Position numbers and translations under genes: made by a program. The notes under the pieces are model-generated. The model saw only the letters and a list, made by a program, of their open reading frames with translations. It was not told the DNA's origin and searched no databases. Positions 11,191-20,219 of a DNA stretch of 64,000 nt are shown piece after piece (within the stretch, counting starts at the first letter, position 1; the number at the start of each line of letters is the position of its first letter). The stretch is from contig NC_067203.1 in the NCBI RefSeq assembly GCF_026262505.1, positions 12,090,001 through 12,154,000 on the forward strand, given 5' to 3'. Origin of the DNA: Trichomonas vaginalis G3. Its lineage: Eukaryota; Parabasalia; Trichomonadida; Trichomonadidae.

Positions 11191-12306
11191 TTAAAGCCCA
11201 TAAAATGAATTAAGAACACATAAATTTTTATCATCTGCGACGTGACGAATACATTTTAATTTACTCAAGAATGCGTACCCTGATACATTAAATCTAATTC
11301 CTGTCTTATTTAATTTCACAACTTTGAAAAGGAATGTATGAATAGCTATAAAATGATGAGAAGATGTTTTATGGGTTGCTTCCATTTTTTCTGAAATAAA
11401 TGAATAAATATAATGCTTATACGTTTTCATATCTTTTATGTTCTTAATAACGAATGGTATAGACCTTTCAACTTCGTCTTCCTTCGGTGCTGTTCTTTCA
11501 TATGAAACATTATTAGTATCTTCAACAATGAAACCGCAATCACATAAAATTTTATATGTTCCAATGGTTTCTTTTGATATTTTATCTAATAAATCAAAAA
11601 CTTTATCAACACCTGTGCATTTGTTTAAATAATAATTTGTGTAAATATCATGATCTTCTTTCTTAATCGTATTAGTTGCATATGTCACGTTTTTAAGAGC
11701 TTTTTTGAATTTCTCAGAATCGAGAGGGGGTGAAAATAAGATACAAGGGTATTCTTCATTATCAATAAATTGTAACTTATGTTTACGTATAAATTTAGTA
11801 CCTTCTTCTGAAAGTGTTTCGTCTATTTCACCATCTAATAAATTTTGTGTTGATTCTGAGACATAATTTTTATATCTTTCTTCATGAGATTTCTGTACTT
11901 CTGATTCTGAAGCTGGGATATTCATTAAACCCTCTACTTCATTTTCATTATATTTTTCAACTTCTCTTAATTCCTTAATTTTTTCATCTATTTCATCTCT
12001 TATTTTTTTCAGTCTTTCAATTTCATTGTATTCATCATCTTTAATCCGTTCTTCATAATATTCAGGGAAAACATCAGGTTCTTTAGGTTTTTCTTCTTCA
12101 GATGTAGGATATAAGAAATTTATAACATCATCTTTATTCATTTTTCCATCATAATCTAAATCATTTAATAACTCGGCAAATTTTTGACAATTTCTTAAAT
12201 AATATTTATTAACTTCATAACCTACCTCCTCTAATATATCCTTTATTTCCTCGTTTGTGAATCCTAATTTTTTAACGTTGTTAGTTTTGACGCTCATTTC
12301 ATACAA
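11191..12306 (-). CDS. 371-aa protein upstream of polB (E1)
   Basis: Unrecognised as a whole. Residues 10-70 (KKLGFTNEEIKDILEEVGY, NCQKFAELLNDLDYDGKMN, DVINFLYP) resemble the N-terminus of the E3 polymerase gene (LEHSEIKQLLTEANIDVAKH, KALADILNDYNGAI, IHEFIKPQ). So a small helical, SAP-like domain fused to the polymerase in E3 seems to be a separate gene here. The middle is acidic coiled coil (EIERLKKIRDEIDEKIKEL). The C-terminal 180 residues are globular, without known motifs. It lies 42 bp before polB on the same strand, which suggests a replication role. Confidence 0.6.
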   Translation of the reverse strand: MYEMSVKTNNVKKLGFTNEEIKDILEEVGYEVNKYYLRNCQKFAELLNDLDYDGKMNKDDVINFLYPTSEEEKPKEPDVFPEYYEERIKDDEYNEIERLKKIRDEIDEKIKELREVEKYNENEVEGLMNIPASESEVQKSHEERYKNYVSESTQNLLDGEIDETLSEEGTKFIRKHKLQFIDNEEYPCILFSPPLDSEKFKKALKNVTYATNTIKKEDHDIYTNYYLNKCTGVDKVFDLLDKISKETIGTYKILCDCGFIVEDTNNVSYERTAPKEDEVERSIPFVIKNIKDMKTYKHYIYSFISEKMEATHKTSSHHFIAIHTFLFKVVKLNKTGIRFNVSGYAFLSKLKCIRHVADDKNLCVLNSFYGL

Positions 12307-12359
12307 AATAAAAAAATAAAATAATAAACATAACTAAGTTTTAATTTTTCGTAAGAAGT

Positions 12360-12557
12360 TTATTTTATTTTTATATATAAATCATTCTTAAGGTCAAACA
12401 GACTTCTTATTTTTATATGAATTCCATCCTCTTTAATGTCATCAATGATTTCCATTTCATTATTTTCAATTTCTTCTTCTCGTTTATGAGGTCTTTGATT
12501 ATGACTCCATTGATTCCATGAAATTAAATATTCTTTATCATTATATTTATACCTCAT
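12360..12557 (-). CDS. Small charged protein, 65 aa (E1)
   Basis: Unrecognised. It begins MRYKYNDKEYLISWNQWSHN and is rich in Glu, Ile and Lys. It is the penultimate open frame before the inferred element end. A still shorter leftward frame (start MMSDIPRLIKHCLNPEW, near 12,672) lies just upstream. Both could be small element genes; neither has a known family. Confidence 0.35.
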   Translation of the reverse strand: MRYKYNDKEYLISWNQWSHNQRPHKREEEIENNEMEIIDDIKEDGIHIKIRSLFDLKNDLYIKIK

Positions 12558-12798
12558 TAGCTTATTTTGGCTTTCATATTCATTTAATAATTCACAATCT
12601 TCATTTTAAATTGAAGTTTAACCCATTCAGGATTTAAACAATGTTTAATTAATCGCGGAATATCTGACATCATCTATATATAGCTTCTTTTATAAAAGAT
12701 AAAAAAAATAAATTATTTTAAAATTAATGTTAATTTTTTTAATGATTTATAAATAAATATATTTTAATGCATCGTCTATATATAGATGTAACAAAAAA

Positions 12799-12859
12799 AG
12801 TCACTAAACCCGTCATATCCTACTACTTCAAAAATATAGTCAAATTCGGTTTAATGACT
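12799..12859. repeat. Inferred right-terminal hairpin of E1
   Basis: AGTCACTAAACCCG at 12,799-12,812 is inversely repeated as CGGTTTAATGACT at 12,847-12,859 around a 34-bp loop. Read inward from the right the end is AGTCATTAAACCG, starting with AG as Polinton termini do. Similar hairpins close E2 and E3. Two direct copies of TCTATATATAG lie just inside (12,672 and 12,774). Confidence 0.55.
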
Positions 12860-13014
12860 ATTAAATGTTAATATAAAGCTTATAAGATAATTGTTAGCAA
12901 ATTATGTAAGGACATTTCATGCAATTTTTCTAAATTTGAAAAAATGTGCTCTAAATGAAATAAACATCTATTATTTAGCACTTATATACAAGGAAAGTAA
13001 CTCCTATACAATGA

Positions 13015-13878
13015 TTATATTGTTATCTGCATGAAATCTTGCAATGGAATAATCTTGAAATCATCAGCCGGGTGAAGGATGGATGAAACAGAACTCGGAA
13101 TAGCCAATTCTCTGCTGTCAAGTTCAACAGTTGTCTTAAGAACTCCATAAACAGAATTTACTGTTCTACTAGCTATTTTTTCGTACTGCTTAGGGAATCG
13201 AATGTTATTTGCTAAGAACAATGCAGCAAATAAGTCGCCTGGCCCGTTGAATTTACGATCGAATCTGACCAACTCAATAGCAAATTGAATTTGGCCCTTT
13301 TCGAATGAAAAGAAGACGAAACTACGCTTCCATTCTGTACTTGTAATGACGACGGTTTCTGGACCTAATTCATGAAGTTTTGATACGATTTTGAGTAATT
13401 CTGCTTGGTTTGTCATCTTTAGTCCAGTCAGCCATTCAGCTTCATAGGCATTTGGTGAAATTATTTGAGCAACTGGAACTAATACTGTTTTGATTAATTC
13501 CAAACATTCTTGGGAAACGTAGAATCTTCCATTATCACCTAAAACTGGATCACAGAAGTAGCATACATTCGATCCAAGTTCTTTTCGTAAACTTGCAAAT
13601 TCTTTTATGATATTTGGATCTCCAACGTAGCCTGTTAACATGTGAGTATATTCTGAAAGGATGTTATTTAGACGCAATCCTTCAAGGAGATCATGAAGTT
13701 GATCTTGATGAAGCTTTGTTCCCTTTACAACCGGATATGCAGTATTTGTGGAGAAATTTACAGTATTGATTGGATCGCAATCAATACCACTCATTTCGAT
13801 GGCCGGAACAGCGGATCTATTTCCGCATCTTCCATGTGAAACTCCGCTTTGAATGCTAAGAACAAGAGGCTTAGTCAT
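13015..13878 (-). CDS. PDXK: Pyridoxal kinase
   Basis: Phosphorylates pyridoxal, pyridoxine and pyridoxamine with ATP in the vitamin B6 salvage pathway; cytosolic ribokinase-fold enzyme. At 287 residues it has normal family length. Visible signatures in order: N-terminal VLSIQSGVSHGRCGNRSAVP, substrate-lid region CDPVLGDNGRFYV (about residues 108-120), PNAYEAEWLTG (about 143-153), and the anion-hole/catalytic loop FNGPGDLFAALFLA (about 209-222). The last usually reads GTGD; here Thr is replaced by Pro while the catalytic Asp is kept. The start is the only sensible Met before the conserved strand. It is a single host gene next to the E1 end. Confidence 0.93.
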   Translation of the reverse strand: MTKPLVLSIQSGVSHGRCGNRSAVPAIEMSGIDCDPINTVNFSTNTAYPVVKGTKLHQDQLHDLLEGLRLNNILSEYTHMLTGYVGDPNIIKEFASLRKELGSNVCYFCDPVLGDNGRFYVSQECLELIKTVLVPVAQIISPNAYEAEWLTGLKMTNQAELLKIVSKLHELGPETVVITSTEWKRSFVFFSFEKGQIQFAIELVRFDRKFNGPGDLFAALFLANNIRFPKQYEKIASRTVNSVYGVLKTTVELDSRELAIPSSVSSILHPADDFKIIPLQDFMQITI

Positions 13879-14527
13879 ATGGCTATTTCACCCTTCAAAT
13901 TTTCACAAGACCCTATAAATTTTTCTCCATTCAATTTTTTTATCCATGCTGCAGATTAGAACGATTCATAGTACTTCACCAACCTCTTAATAATTCAAAC
14001 CAATTTTAGCAGAAGCATTGTTATTCTTCATCAAATACTTCATGAATGCAAAATGAGATATTCATTAGTATAAAATAAAGATAATTGCATATAGTATGAC
14101 ATATTGATGACATAACAATAGAAACTTGGTGAAAAATATTTTCAAAATGATTTTTTTCAATTAATAAGCAAAGAATTAGAGGATCTAGTTTTCTAAAATT
14201 CATCAGTATTTAAAATATGCAAGTTATGTTATATATATAATTTGATATCAAAATTTATCGATTATGATGATATGAAAGGTATTACCAACTAAGCTCAATG
14301 CATATGCATTTCAAGTCACCACTTATAATATTCAATCATAAATTGCTTATTATTATAGGTTAATCAATCAATTTAATAAAATGCTTCTCACTTATTGTCT
14401 TATTAGTAAATAGCTAATAAATATTTAGACGCATTGAAATATATGGCAAAAATCCATGAAATGGTCAGTAATGGCTTTCATAAGACCAAAGACCGACATA
14501 AAGACTGAGGAGACCGTTTAATAAATT
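13879..14527. other. Host intergenic region
   Basis: About 650 AT-rich bases between two divergent host genes, hence containing both promoters. No convincing gene or RNA is visible. The stretch just before the Myb gene holds a purine-rich series of short GACC/GAC repeats (near 14,482-14,516) that could be regulatory. Confidence 0.5.
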
Positions 14528-15925
14528 ATGAGAGGCCTATCCGGAGCCAGTGAATCTCCTTCGGGGAAGCGTCCAATTTCATTTGAAGACTTGAAATGTC
14601 TCATCAAATCTCCACCTGATATTGATGATCCAGAGGTTTTATCATTTATTCTAAAAAATCAAGAAAATACAATTAAACGCAGTCTTAAGCTATTAAATCA
14701 AAATATTAGCGTTGTTTATCAAAATTGGCCTGATGCCTCTCCTGTTAGAATCTACATTGCTTATGAATTATGCAATAATGATATTGAAACTTTGTTATTA
14801 GAGCTTTCAAAACCAGAATTTAACAGAAAAGTTGATGAAACAATGAAAGAGCGCTTAACTGGTGTACATGACACAACCTCTTCTGAACATCAGGAGGAAG
14901 AAGATGCTGAAGAAGAGGAGGAATTTCAAAAAGGCGATAACGATTATATAAATCACGAGCCTCCACCAATGTACGAGCGTAAGAAGCGCTCGCATGAAAA
15001 AAGCACATATTCATCTGATGATGATGGTCAAAGAATACGAAGACGACGTCCTAAAGCAGAAACAGTACCTATTGATCCATCAGAACCTTGTCCAAAAGGT
15101 GTAAGTACAGAAGCATGGCTTCATTGGAGCCCAGCAAAAAGAAAATCATATATTCAAGGAATGAAAAATCCAAACGCATATTTTTATCGAAATGTTGCAC
15201 CAGGTGAGAAATATATTACAGGACCTTTCACTCCTGAAGAAAAGAAGATATTTTTAAAGAGAGTTGAGGAATTCAAGGATAAAACAACAGGAACGATTAC
15301 TGGTGAATGGGGTTTGTTCTCCAGAGCTTTGCCAGGACGTGTTGGCTATCAATGCTCCAACTTTTATCGTAAGCTGATTAATAGTGGTGAATTATATGAT
15401 CCAAAATATGTTAGATCTGATGATGGAATGATTCACCATACAAGCCACTTGAAGAGTGCCCATGAAAAGGTACAAAATACACTTGAAAAGCCAAAGAAGT
15501 TTTCTCATCATGCAAAGCCAATTGATGACGATTGTATTAACTCTATTTCATTCTTTTCTTCAACTCTTCTTGCTGAACAACAGAAACATCCTTCACAATA
15601 TCCTTCTTCCACAAGTAGGTCTGAATCTTCCGATGGATTAAGCTTATATGAAAGATATGCTGCAAATAATCCAATTCCAAACTGGACAGATCCTCTTACT
15701 GGCGAGATCATGAAAGCACCAGCTGTTTCTCCAGATTTGACATTGCTTGATTATAACACTTGGCTCCAGACAATCAAACAGACACACGAAGATCCATTCA
15801 CAAAGAAGCCTATTACTAAAAGACAGATTACTGTTCTTAGCAAGGAGAACTGGGATGAATTCAAAGATAGAATTATTGAAAAATATGCAGAGCAATATGC
15901 TCCTTCTGATTTTGTTAATGAATAA
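14528..15925 (+). CDS. Myb/SANT-like protein with C-terminal U-box-like domain
   Basis: Host nuclear protein, 465 aa. The N-terminal 100 residues are helical; residues 115-175 are acidic then Lys/Arg-rich. Residues about 190-290 carry the trichomonad Myb-like core: STEAWLHWSPAKRKSYIQGM, TGPFTPEEKKIFLKRVEEF, GEWGLFSRALPGRVGYQCSN, with the Trp/Phe spacing of a SANT repeat. The C-terminal 70 residues resemble a U-box: NWTDPLTGEIMKAPAVSPD, NTWLQTI, then DPFTKKPITKRQITVLSKEN. A U-box would recruit an E2 ubiquitin enzyme. The start is chosen as the first Met of the open frame. DNA binding is likely from the family; ubiquitin ligase activity is inferred. Confidence 0.8.
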   Translation: MRGLSGASESPSGKRPISFEDLKCLIKSPPDIDDPEVLSFILKNQENTIKRSLKLLNQNISVVYQNWPDASPVRIYIAYELCNNDIETLLLELSKPEFNRKVDETMKERLTGVHDTTSSEHQEEEDAEEEEEFQKGDNDYINHEPPPMYERKKRSHEKSTYSSDDDGQRIRRRRPKAETVPIDPSEPCPKGVSTEAWLHWSPAKRKSYIQGMKNPNAYFYRNVAPGEKYITGPFTPEEKKIFLKRVEEFKDKTTGTITGEWGLFSRALPGRVGYQCSNFYRKLINSGELYDPKYVRSDDGMIHHTSHLKSAHEKVQNTLEKPKKFSHHAKPIDDDCINSISFFSSTLLAEQQKHPSQYPSSTSRSESSDGLSLYERYAANNPIPNWTDPLTGEIMKAPAVSPDLTLLDYNTWLQTIKQTHEDPFTKKPITKRQITVLSKENWDEFKDRIIEKYAEQYAPSDFVNE

Positions 15926-16210
15926 ATTATATATTTGTGTTAATATTTACAAATGGCCGATATTTTTGGTGAAAGAAACTTTTTTCAAAAGAAAAACACT
16001 ATCAATAACAATGTGAACATCTACATATAAATTACTTAAGCTATGTGTGGATATTATAATGCATAATGTCACACTTGATACAAAATTCATGAGATTAATG
16101 CTAAAATCATTTCCAAATTGAATAATTTTAATTATTTTCTGACTGTTTAGTTAGTCATATATCACGGTGCATTTAAATAAGATATAAAATTTTCTCGAAC
16201 GTTTGAAATT
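15926..16210. other. Host intergenic region
   Basis: Two genes in the same orientation are separated by 285 AT-rich bases. It holds the 3' end of the Myb gene and the promoter of the jouberin-like gene. Nothing else is visible. Confidence 0.5.
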
Positions 16211-17977
16211 TTGGAAATGGAAGGTCCTAAAATCTTTACTATCAACGTAATTGGAAGCACAGATTTGGACCTAGAGCGTCCAATGGTTAGTATTGGATGC
16301 CGAGTATCAATTGTTGATATTATGACAGGTCAATTAATTCGAAAAACATCAGATTCTGGACAAGCTGGAGAAAAATCTTCAAGAGCAGTTGTATCAGCAT
16401 ACGAATCAACAGATTATATCGCTCCAATGACAACAAAACCAGTTCCTATTATTGATATTGCTCAATTAGCTCCTTTTTGGGATGAATCTTTCAGATATAA
16501 CGAACTTGTGGACAGTTTAATTACAGAACATGTTGTGATCTTCTTTGAAATCCTTGGTTTTGATTTACAGCCACATATGGATCATTTTACTCCGTTATGT
16601 TGGGCTTTCTTAAGACCTCGTGCAGCAGATGGTAAACCAAACGTAGATTTTATGTGCAGGTTACAATTACATAGTTATCCTAAAGACTTTAACCCTCAAA
16701 TCATTGGTGCCAATGTTCCAGTATCACAATTACTTGCAGGAAGGAACAAAATACCAGGATACCTAACAATAGAAATCAAATACAATGAACCAGAAGATCA
16801 ATACGATGTTACAGGACGTCCAAAGCATTTCTTCCATCGTGAAGTTGGTAATGAAGATATTAACAAGCTTATTCAACGTGATACTACAACAACAGAAGGT
16901 GAGACTGCAGGTACAGAAGAATCCAAACGCAAGTTTGTCAAGAAAATCAGACCTACAAACAGAAATTGCACGATTCCTCGTGCACTTGCTGGCCTTGTTC
17001 CTATCGGAGAACATGGTGCTCATGCTCTCACGTTCAATCGCAATGGAGATCTCCTTGCTGCTGCTGTTCAGATCGGAAGTGCTTACTCAATTCAGTTATT
17101 CTCAGTTTACGATTTCACAAAACCACCAATTACAATCAAGAATGCTCACCTAGGACTTATTTACGAATTACAATTCGATACTTCAGATACTCATTTATTA
17201 TCTGCTTCAGCAGATGGATCTGTTAAAGTTTGGTATGGATCTGGATCAACATTTACTCTAAAATACACTTTACAACATACAGAATACGTTTATACCGCTA
17301 AATTCTATCCAGATGAGCCAAGATGTATCGCAACAGGCTGCCACGATGGCAAAGTCAGAATCTGGGATGCACCAAAGAAGAATGTTGTAGCTATTTTAGA
17401 AGGAAACAAAGGAACAGTTAACTCAATTACATTTTCTCCAGATGGAAAGACGCTTTACTCTGGTGACTCATCAGGCCAGATATGCGTCTTTAATACAGAT
17501 ATAAGAGGCGGATCCAGACACGATATCGTCAGAAAGCTGATCGCTAAAGATGAAGAAATCAAAGATGTTCCGATTACTCATCTTTCAATGGAATTATCGC
17601 CCTATTCATTGCTTGTTCATACAAGGGATAACGTCATTAGAATCTTTGAAACAAAAGTTATGGTTCCTTCGCAAAGATACACAGGAACAATTTGTACAAA
17701 GTTTAATATTCCTTCCGTTTTCTCTCCTGATTGTCAATTCGTACTCGCGGGTTCTGAAGATGGAACTGCAAAGGTATGGGCAGCAAGAAAGGCAGATATT
17801 ATCGAAACTCCTGAATGGAACTTCAAATTTGATTATCCTGTTACTGCTGTTGCATGGAATCCTGTCGAAAATATGGTGGCATTTTCAAGCTTCGGTCCAA
17901 AGCAGCCAATCATTATTTTCAAGGATCCGACACCTCTTCCTGAACAAGGTGAAGATGATGATTTAGATCAGTTCTAA
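16211..17977 (+). CDS. AHI1: Jouberin-like (AHI1) C2 + WD40 protein
   Basis: Probable transition-zone protein at the flagellar base. The N-terminal 200 residues form a C2-like domain as in human AHI1 (VSIVDIMTGQLIRKT; APFWDESFRYNELVDSLI; VVIFFEILGFD; LCWAFLRPRAADGKPNV; LRLQLHSYP-type strand). Then comes the jouberin linker CTIPRALAGLVP and about seven WD40 blades (HLLSASADGSVKVWYGSG; CIATGCHDGKVRIWDAPKK; FVLAGSEDGTAKVWAARK). The end is an acidic tail (EDDDLDQF). Length 588 aa is shorter than vertebrate AHI1, which has an extra N-terminus and an SH3 domain. The start is the first Met, in a short context after an AT-rich leader. It fits a flagellate host. Confidence 0.8.
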   Translation: MEMEGPKIFTINVIGSTDLDLERPMVSIGCRVSIVDIMTGQLIRKTSDSGQAGEKSSRAVVSAYESTDYIAPMTTKPVPIIDIAQLAPFWDESFRYNELVDSLITEHVVIFFEILGFDLQPHMDHFTPLCWAFLRPRAADGKPNVDFMCRLQLHSYPKDFNPQIIGANVPVSQLLAGRNKIPGYLTIEIKYNEPEDQYDVTGRPKHFFHREVGNEDINKLIQRDTTTTEGETAGTEESKRKFVKKIRPTNRNCTIPRALAGLVPIGEHGAHALTFNRNGDLLAAAVQIGSAYSIQLFSVYDFTKPPITIKNAHLGLIYELQFDTSDTHLLSASADGSVKVWYGSGSTFTLKYTLQHTEYVYTAKFYPDEPRCIATGCHDGKVRIWDAPKKNVVAILEGNKGTVNSITFSPDGKTLYSGDSSGQICVFNTDIRGGSRHDIVRKLIAKDEEIKDVPITHLSMELSPYSLLVHTRDNVIRIFETKVMVPSQRYTGTICTKFNIPSVFSPDCQFVLAGSEDGTAKVWAARKADIIETPEWNFKFDYPVTAVAWNPVENMVAFSSFGPKQPIIIFKDPTPLPEQGEDDDLDQF

Positions 17978-18118
17978 TTTTATTATTATATTTTCATTTA
18001 TTTGTGTGATTTAAAGCTATTAGTTTAAGCTACAAGATTTTTATTTGATGAATGTATTATTCTTTTAGCCAAAAGTAATTTTTTTGTATCAGGAATGCAC
18101 TCAACATCATTTTAATGT
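17978..18118. other. Host intergenic region
   Basis: An AT-rich 3' flank of the jouberin-like gene that leads into the tRNA-like sequence. It has no open frame of note. A T run sits near 18,079. Confidence 0.4.
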
Positions 18119-18175
18119 GGTATGATTCGCGCTTAGGGTGCGCGAGGTCGCGGGTTCAATTCCCGCATCACCCCC
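18119..18175 (+). tRNA. tRNA-Pro(AGG), 3' two-thirds; 5' end not recognisable
   Basis: A perfect anticodon arm (CGCGC-TTAGGGT-GCGCG, anticodon AGG) is followed by a perfect T arm (GCGGG-TTCAATT-CCCGC) and an acceptor strand ATCACCC with a following C, then CCTTTTC as a pol III terminator. The matching 5' acceptor strand (GGGTGAT expected) and a canonical A box are absent upstream: the sequence there is AACATCATTTTAATGTGGTA. It is therefore a 5'-defective gene, a pseudogene, or a gene whose 5' part comes from elsewhere. Confidence 0.7.
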
Positions 18176-18584
18176 TTTTCATCATATTTTTTTTCTCTCG
18201 ATAAAATGTTTTGGATTAATGTGATATATTATGGAATCATTAGTAAGTACATCATACCAAAAAAATGATAATAAATCAATAGTAATAAGTTTATTCATAG
18301 GTTAGTGCTCTTAGCAAAAGGTAAAATTAACAATTATAGGAATAACTAACAATAAAACTTTGGACAAGTAATGATTTACTTGTTTAAGTATTCGGGCTTA
18401 AGAAATACGAATCTTTCAATCATAATTCAACTAATTTTAAAGAATTTGCTATAAAGTAGGTTTGATATTGATGTACATTTCATTAAGATTGTTAGCCTGA
18501 AGATATTCGATTAATTTCGATTTGAAATAATTTGTTCTAAAAGTTATAAGGATGATCTTTGACTACTGTAATGACAACTGAATT
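18176..18584. other. Host intergenic region
   Basis: About 400 AT-rich bases. No open frame or RNA is recognised beyond the T-rich terminator directly after the tRNA. Confidence 0.4.
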
Positions 18585-18782
18585 TTATGATTTTTTATTA
18601 ATCTGACATGAATTTACTACTTCCATTATTTCGGGATCATCATTAGTTTCAGGCCAAAAATCGTTATCTTTTACACGAGAATAATCAGCAATCATCTTAG
18701 AGTGCTTTTTCATGCATTCAGGAATATTTACTTCTTTTCCATCTTTGCATTTTGCTATCATAGGTTTTTGTTCTACAGACAT
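18585..18782 (-). CDS. Small Skp1/elongin-C-like POZ protein, 65 aa
   Basis: The product reads MSVEQKPMIAKCKDGKEVNI and PECMKKHSKMIADYSRVKDN, then NDDPEIMEVVNSCQ. This spacing (a first strand with DG, a helix ending in an S-x-x-I/M pair, an acidic loop, then a helix) matches the first half of the Skp1/elongin C POZ fold, which bridges F-box-type receptors to cullins. At 65 residues it is shorter than Skp1 (about 160) and elongin C (about 110), so it may be a truncated copy. A longer frame opens nine codons upstream (start 18,809); the inner Met is preferred because Skp1-like homology starts there. The assignment is tentative. Confidence 0.45.
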   Translation of the reverse strand: MSVEQKPMIAKCKDGKEVNIPECMKKHSKMIADYSRVKDNDFWPETNDDPEIMEVVNSCQINKKS

Positions 18783-18954
18783 AATGCAAAAAAGTGACAA
18801 AATTTGCAAAAGTCATTTAATTTTATCAAATTCAAGATAAATAACTTCAGCATTATTTCTAGTAAACATTTTTATTAGAAATAAAAATCCAAAATTTCCT
18901 GATATCATATTTTTAAACGTACACCTATTAGAAATTTTAATTGGCGTTAAAAAA

Positions 18955-20004
18955 ATGAATTATGATTCTCCAGAATTGGCGCATCTTTCTCCTAATGAAA
19001 GAGAGTGCTTTATCAAAGAAACATTACAAAAGAAACGAGTACAGAGAATTATTGAAGCTAGAAAGCAAGCAAGCGAAATGACAAGAAATATTCAGAAAAA
19101 ATATAAGCAATCGAAAGAAGAATTTGATCAAAAACATAAAAACAAGAAAACTGCCGAAGAACTAGCTCCTTTAAAGAAACAAATAGAAGATTTACAAGCA
19201 AGGATTGAATATAACGAAAACAATCGCAGAAAGGCATATATTGACGCTATTGAAAATGAAAACAATAATCAACAAAAGCAAGAAGCCGAAAAACTTCTTA
19301 CAATGCAACGCCAAAAAGATGCAATTGAAAGATATAACGAAGGATTGATATACATGAGAGATAACGATCCGAACATCCCAATTAAGATGAGACAAAACAG
19401 GATTATTGCAGCAAAGGAGGAATCAAATAGAGTTCAAGATATATACGTTTCCAAACGTAAAAAGTTCGTTGAAGAAATGGACAAAGCAGAGAAAGCTCGC
19501 GAACAAAATGAAAAGAATGATTATAATGATAAGATGCATCCAAAACTTTCCATCGAAGATTATTCAAAAACTCATATGCATGCTGGAATTGGAATTATCC
19601 CAGTTAATAAGGAAGCTGATAAGTATAAGCAAGAACTCGAAGAACACGAGAGACAGGAAAAGGAAAACGAAAAGATGCGCTTCGAAAGCAAGAGGAGAAG
19701 AACAAGAGAAGCTTTGAACGATGTCAAGTTCGAGGACGAAGTTGCAATGCTCGAGAACGAACTCAGACAGATAGAGCAACACGAAGTAGACGCAGCTCTT
19801 AAGTCAATTGCAGATGGAACATCTAAAGTTAGGGATCAATATTGCTTTGCAGAGAAGAGAATCATGAGACAAGAAAAAATGAAGAAAACATGGCTTGCTG
19901 TTGATGATGAACCAAAGCCTCGTGGGCCAGCACCTCAGCCAGAACCATATAGACCACCATCACCAACAAGTTCTTATAGTTCTTTTACTGCTAGTTTGCA
20001 ATAA
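18955..20004 (+). CDS. Coiled-coil protein, 349 aa
   Basis: Host protein of unknown identity. Residues 15-130 and 210-300 are almost continuous charged helix (KKRVQRIIEARKQASEMTRN; LAPLKKQIEDLQARIEYNEN; LEEHERQEKENEKMRFESKR), interrupted near 200-220 by a short conserved-looking loop (YSKTHMHAGIGIIPVNKEAD). The C-terminus is Pro/Ser-rich (GPAPQPEPYRPPSPTSSYSS). Long single helices with such loops occur in axonemal and centrosomal proteins, and its neighbour is jouberin-like, so a cytoskeletal role is plausible but not shown. The start is the first Met after a 170-bp AT-rich leader. Confidence 0.75.
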   Translation: MNYDSPELAHLSPNERECFIKETLQKKRVQRIIEARKQASEMTRNIQKKYKQSKEEFDQKHKNKKTAEELAPLKKQIEDLQARIEYNENNRRKAYIDAIENENNNQQKQEAEKLLTMQRQKDAIERYNEGLIYMRDNDPNIPIKMRQNRIIAAKEESNRVQDIYVSKRKKFVEEMDKAEKAREQNEKNDYNDKMHPKLSIEDYSKTHMHAGIGIIPVNKEADKYKQELEEHERQEKENEKMRFESKRRRTREALNDVKFEDEVAMLENELRQIEQHEVDAALKSIADGTSKVRDQYCFAEKRIMRQEKMKKTWLAVDDEPKPRGPAPQPEPYRPPSPTSSYSSFTASLQ

Positions 20005-20219
20005 GTTATTTATTAAAGTTTATTTGTTTTTTTGATGTTGTTTTATCATCTAGTAAATAATAATATGGAAATAAGCAAAATAGAAATATTTTATTGCGAA
20101 GAAGCTTAAGAGAATTCAAATATAGAGCATTCGATTGATGATAGTAACTTTTCGTACGTTAAGAAGATCTGGCCATCAAAAAAGAAGTTAAATTGTAACA
20201 AAAAATCGAAAAGTTTGCT

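Larger units (their letters stand above)
1..12859. mobile_element. Maverick/Polinton fossil E1 (left end outside window)
   Basis: Gene content defines it: fibre, PrimPol/SF3 helicase, retroviral-type integrase and protein-primed-type family B polymerase lie together, a combination known only in Polinton/Maverick elements and related viruses. Fibre and helicase read rightward; integrase, polymerase and neighbours read leftward. Capsid and packaging genes are not in view and probably lie left of the window. The right boundary near 12,859 is inferred from a hairpin whose outer end reads AG inward, and from host genes beginning just beyond. The element is broken, with about ten breaks overall, so it looks moderately old. 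The target duplication cannot be tested without the left end. Confidence 0.85.

Noticed and set aside
14021-14203. 60-codon leftward frame in the host intergenic region
   Set aside because: AT-rich composition, no family likeness and no supporting context; likely chance.
16763-17966. Other-frame reading stretches across the jouberin-like gene
   Set aside because: They lack the WD40 pattern and overlap a well-supported gene.
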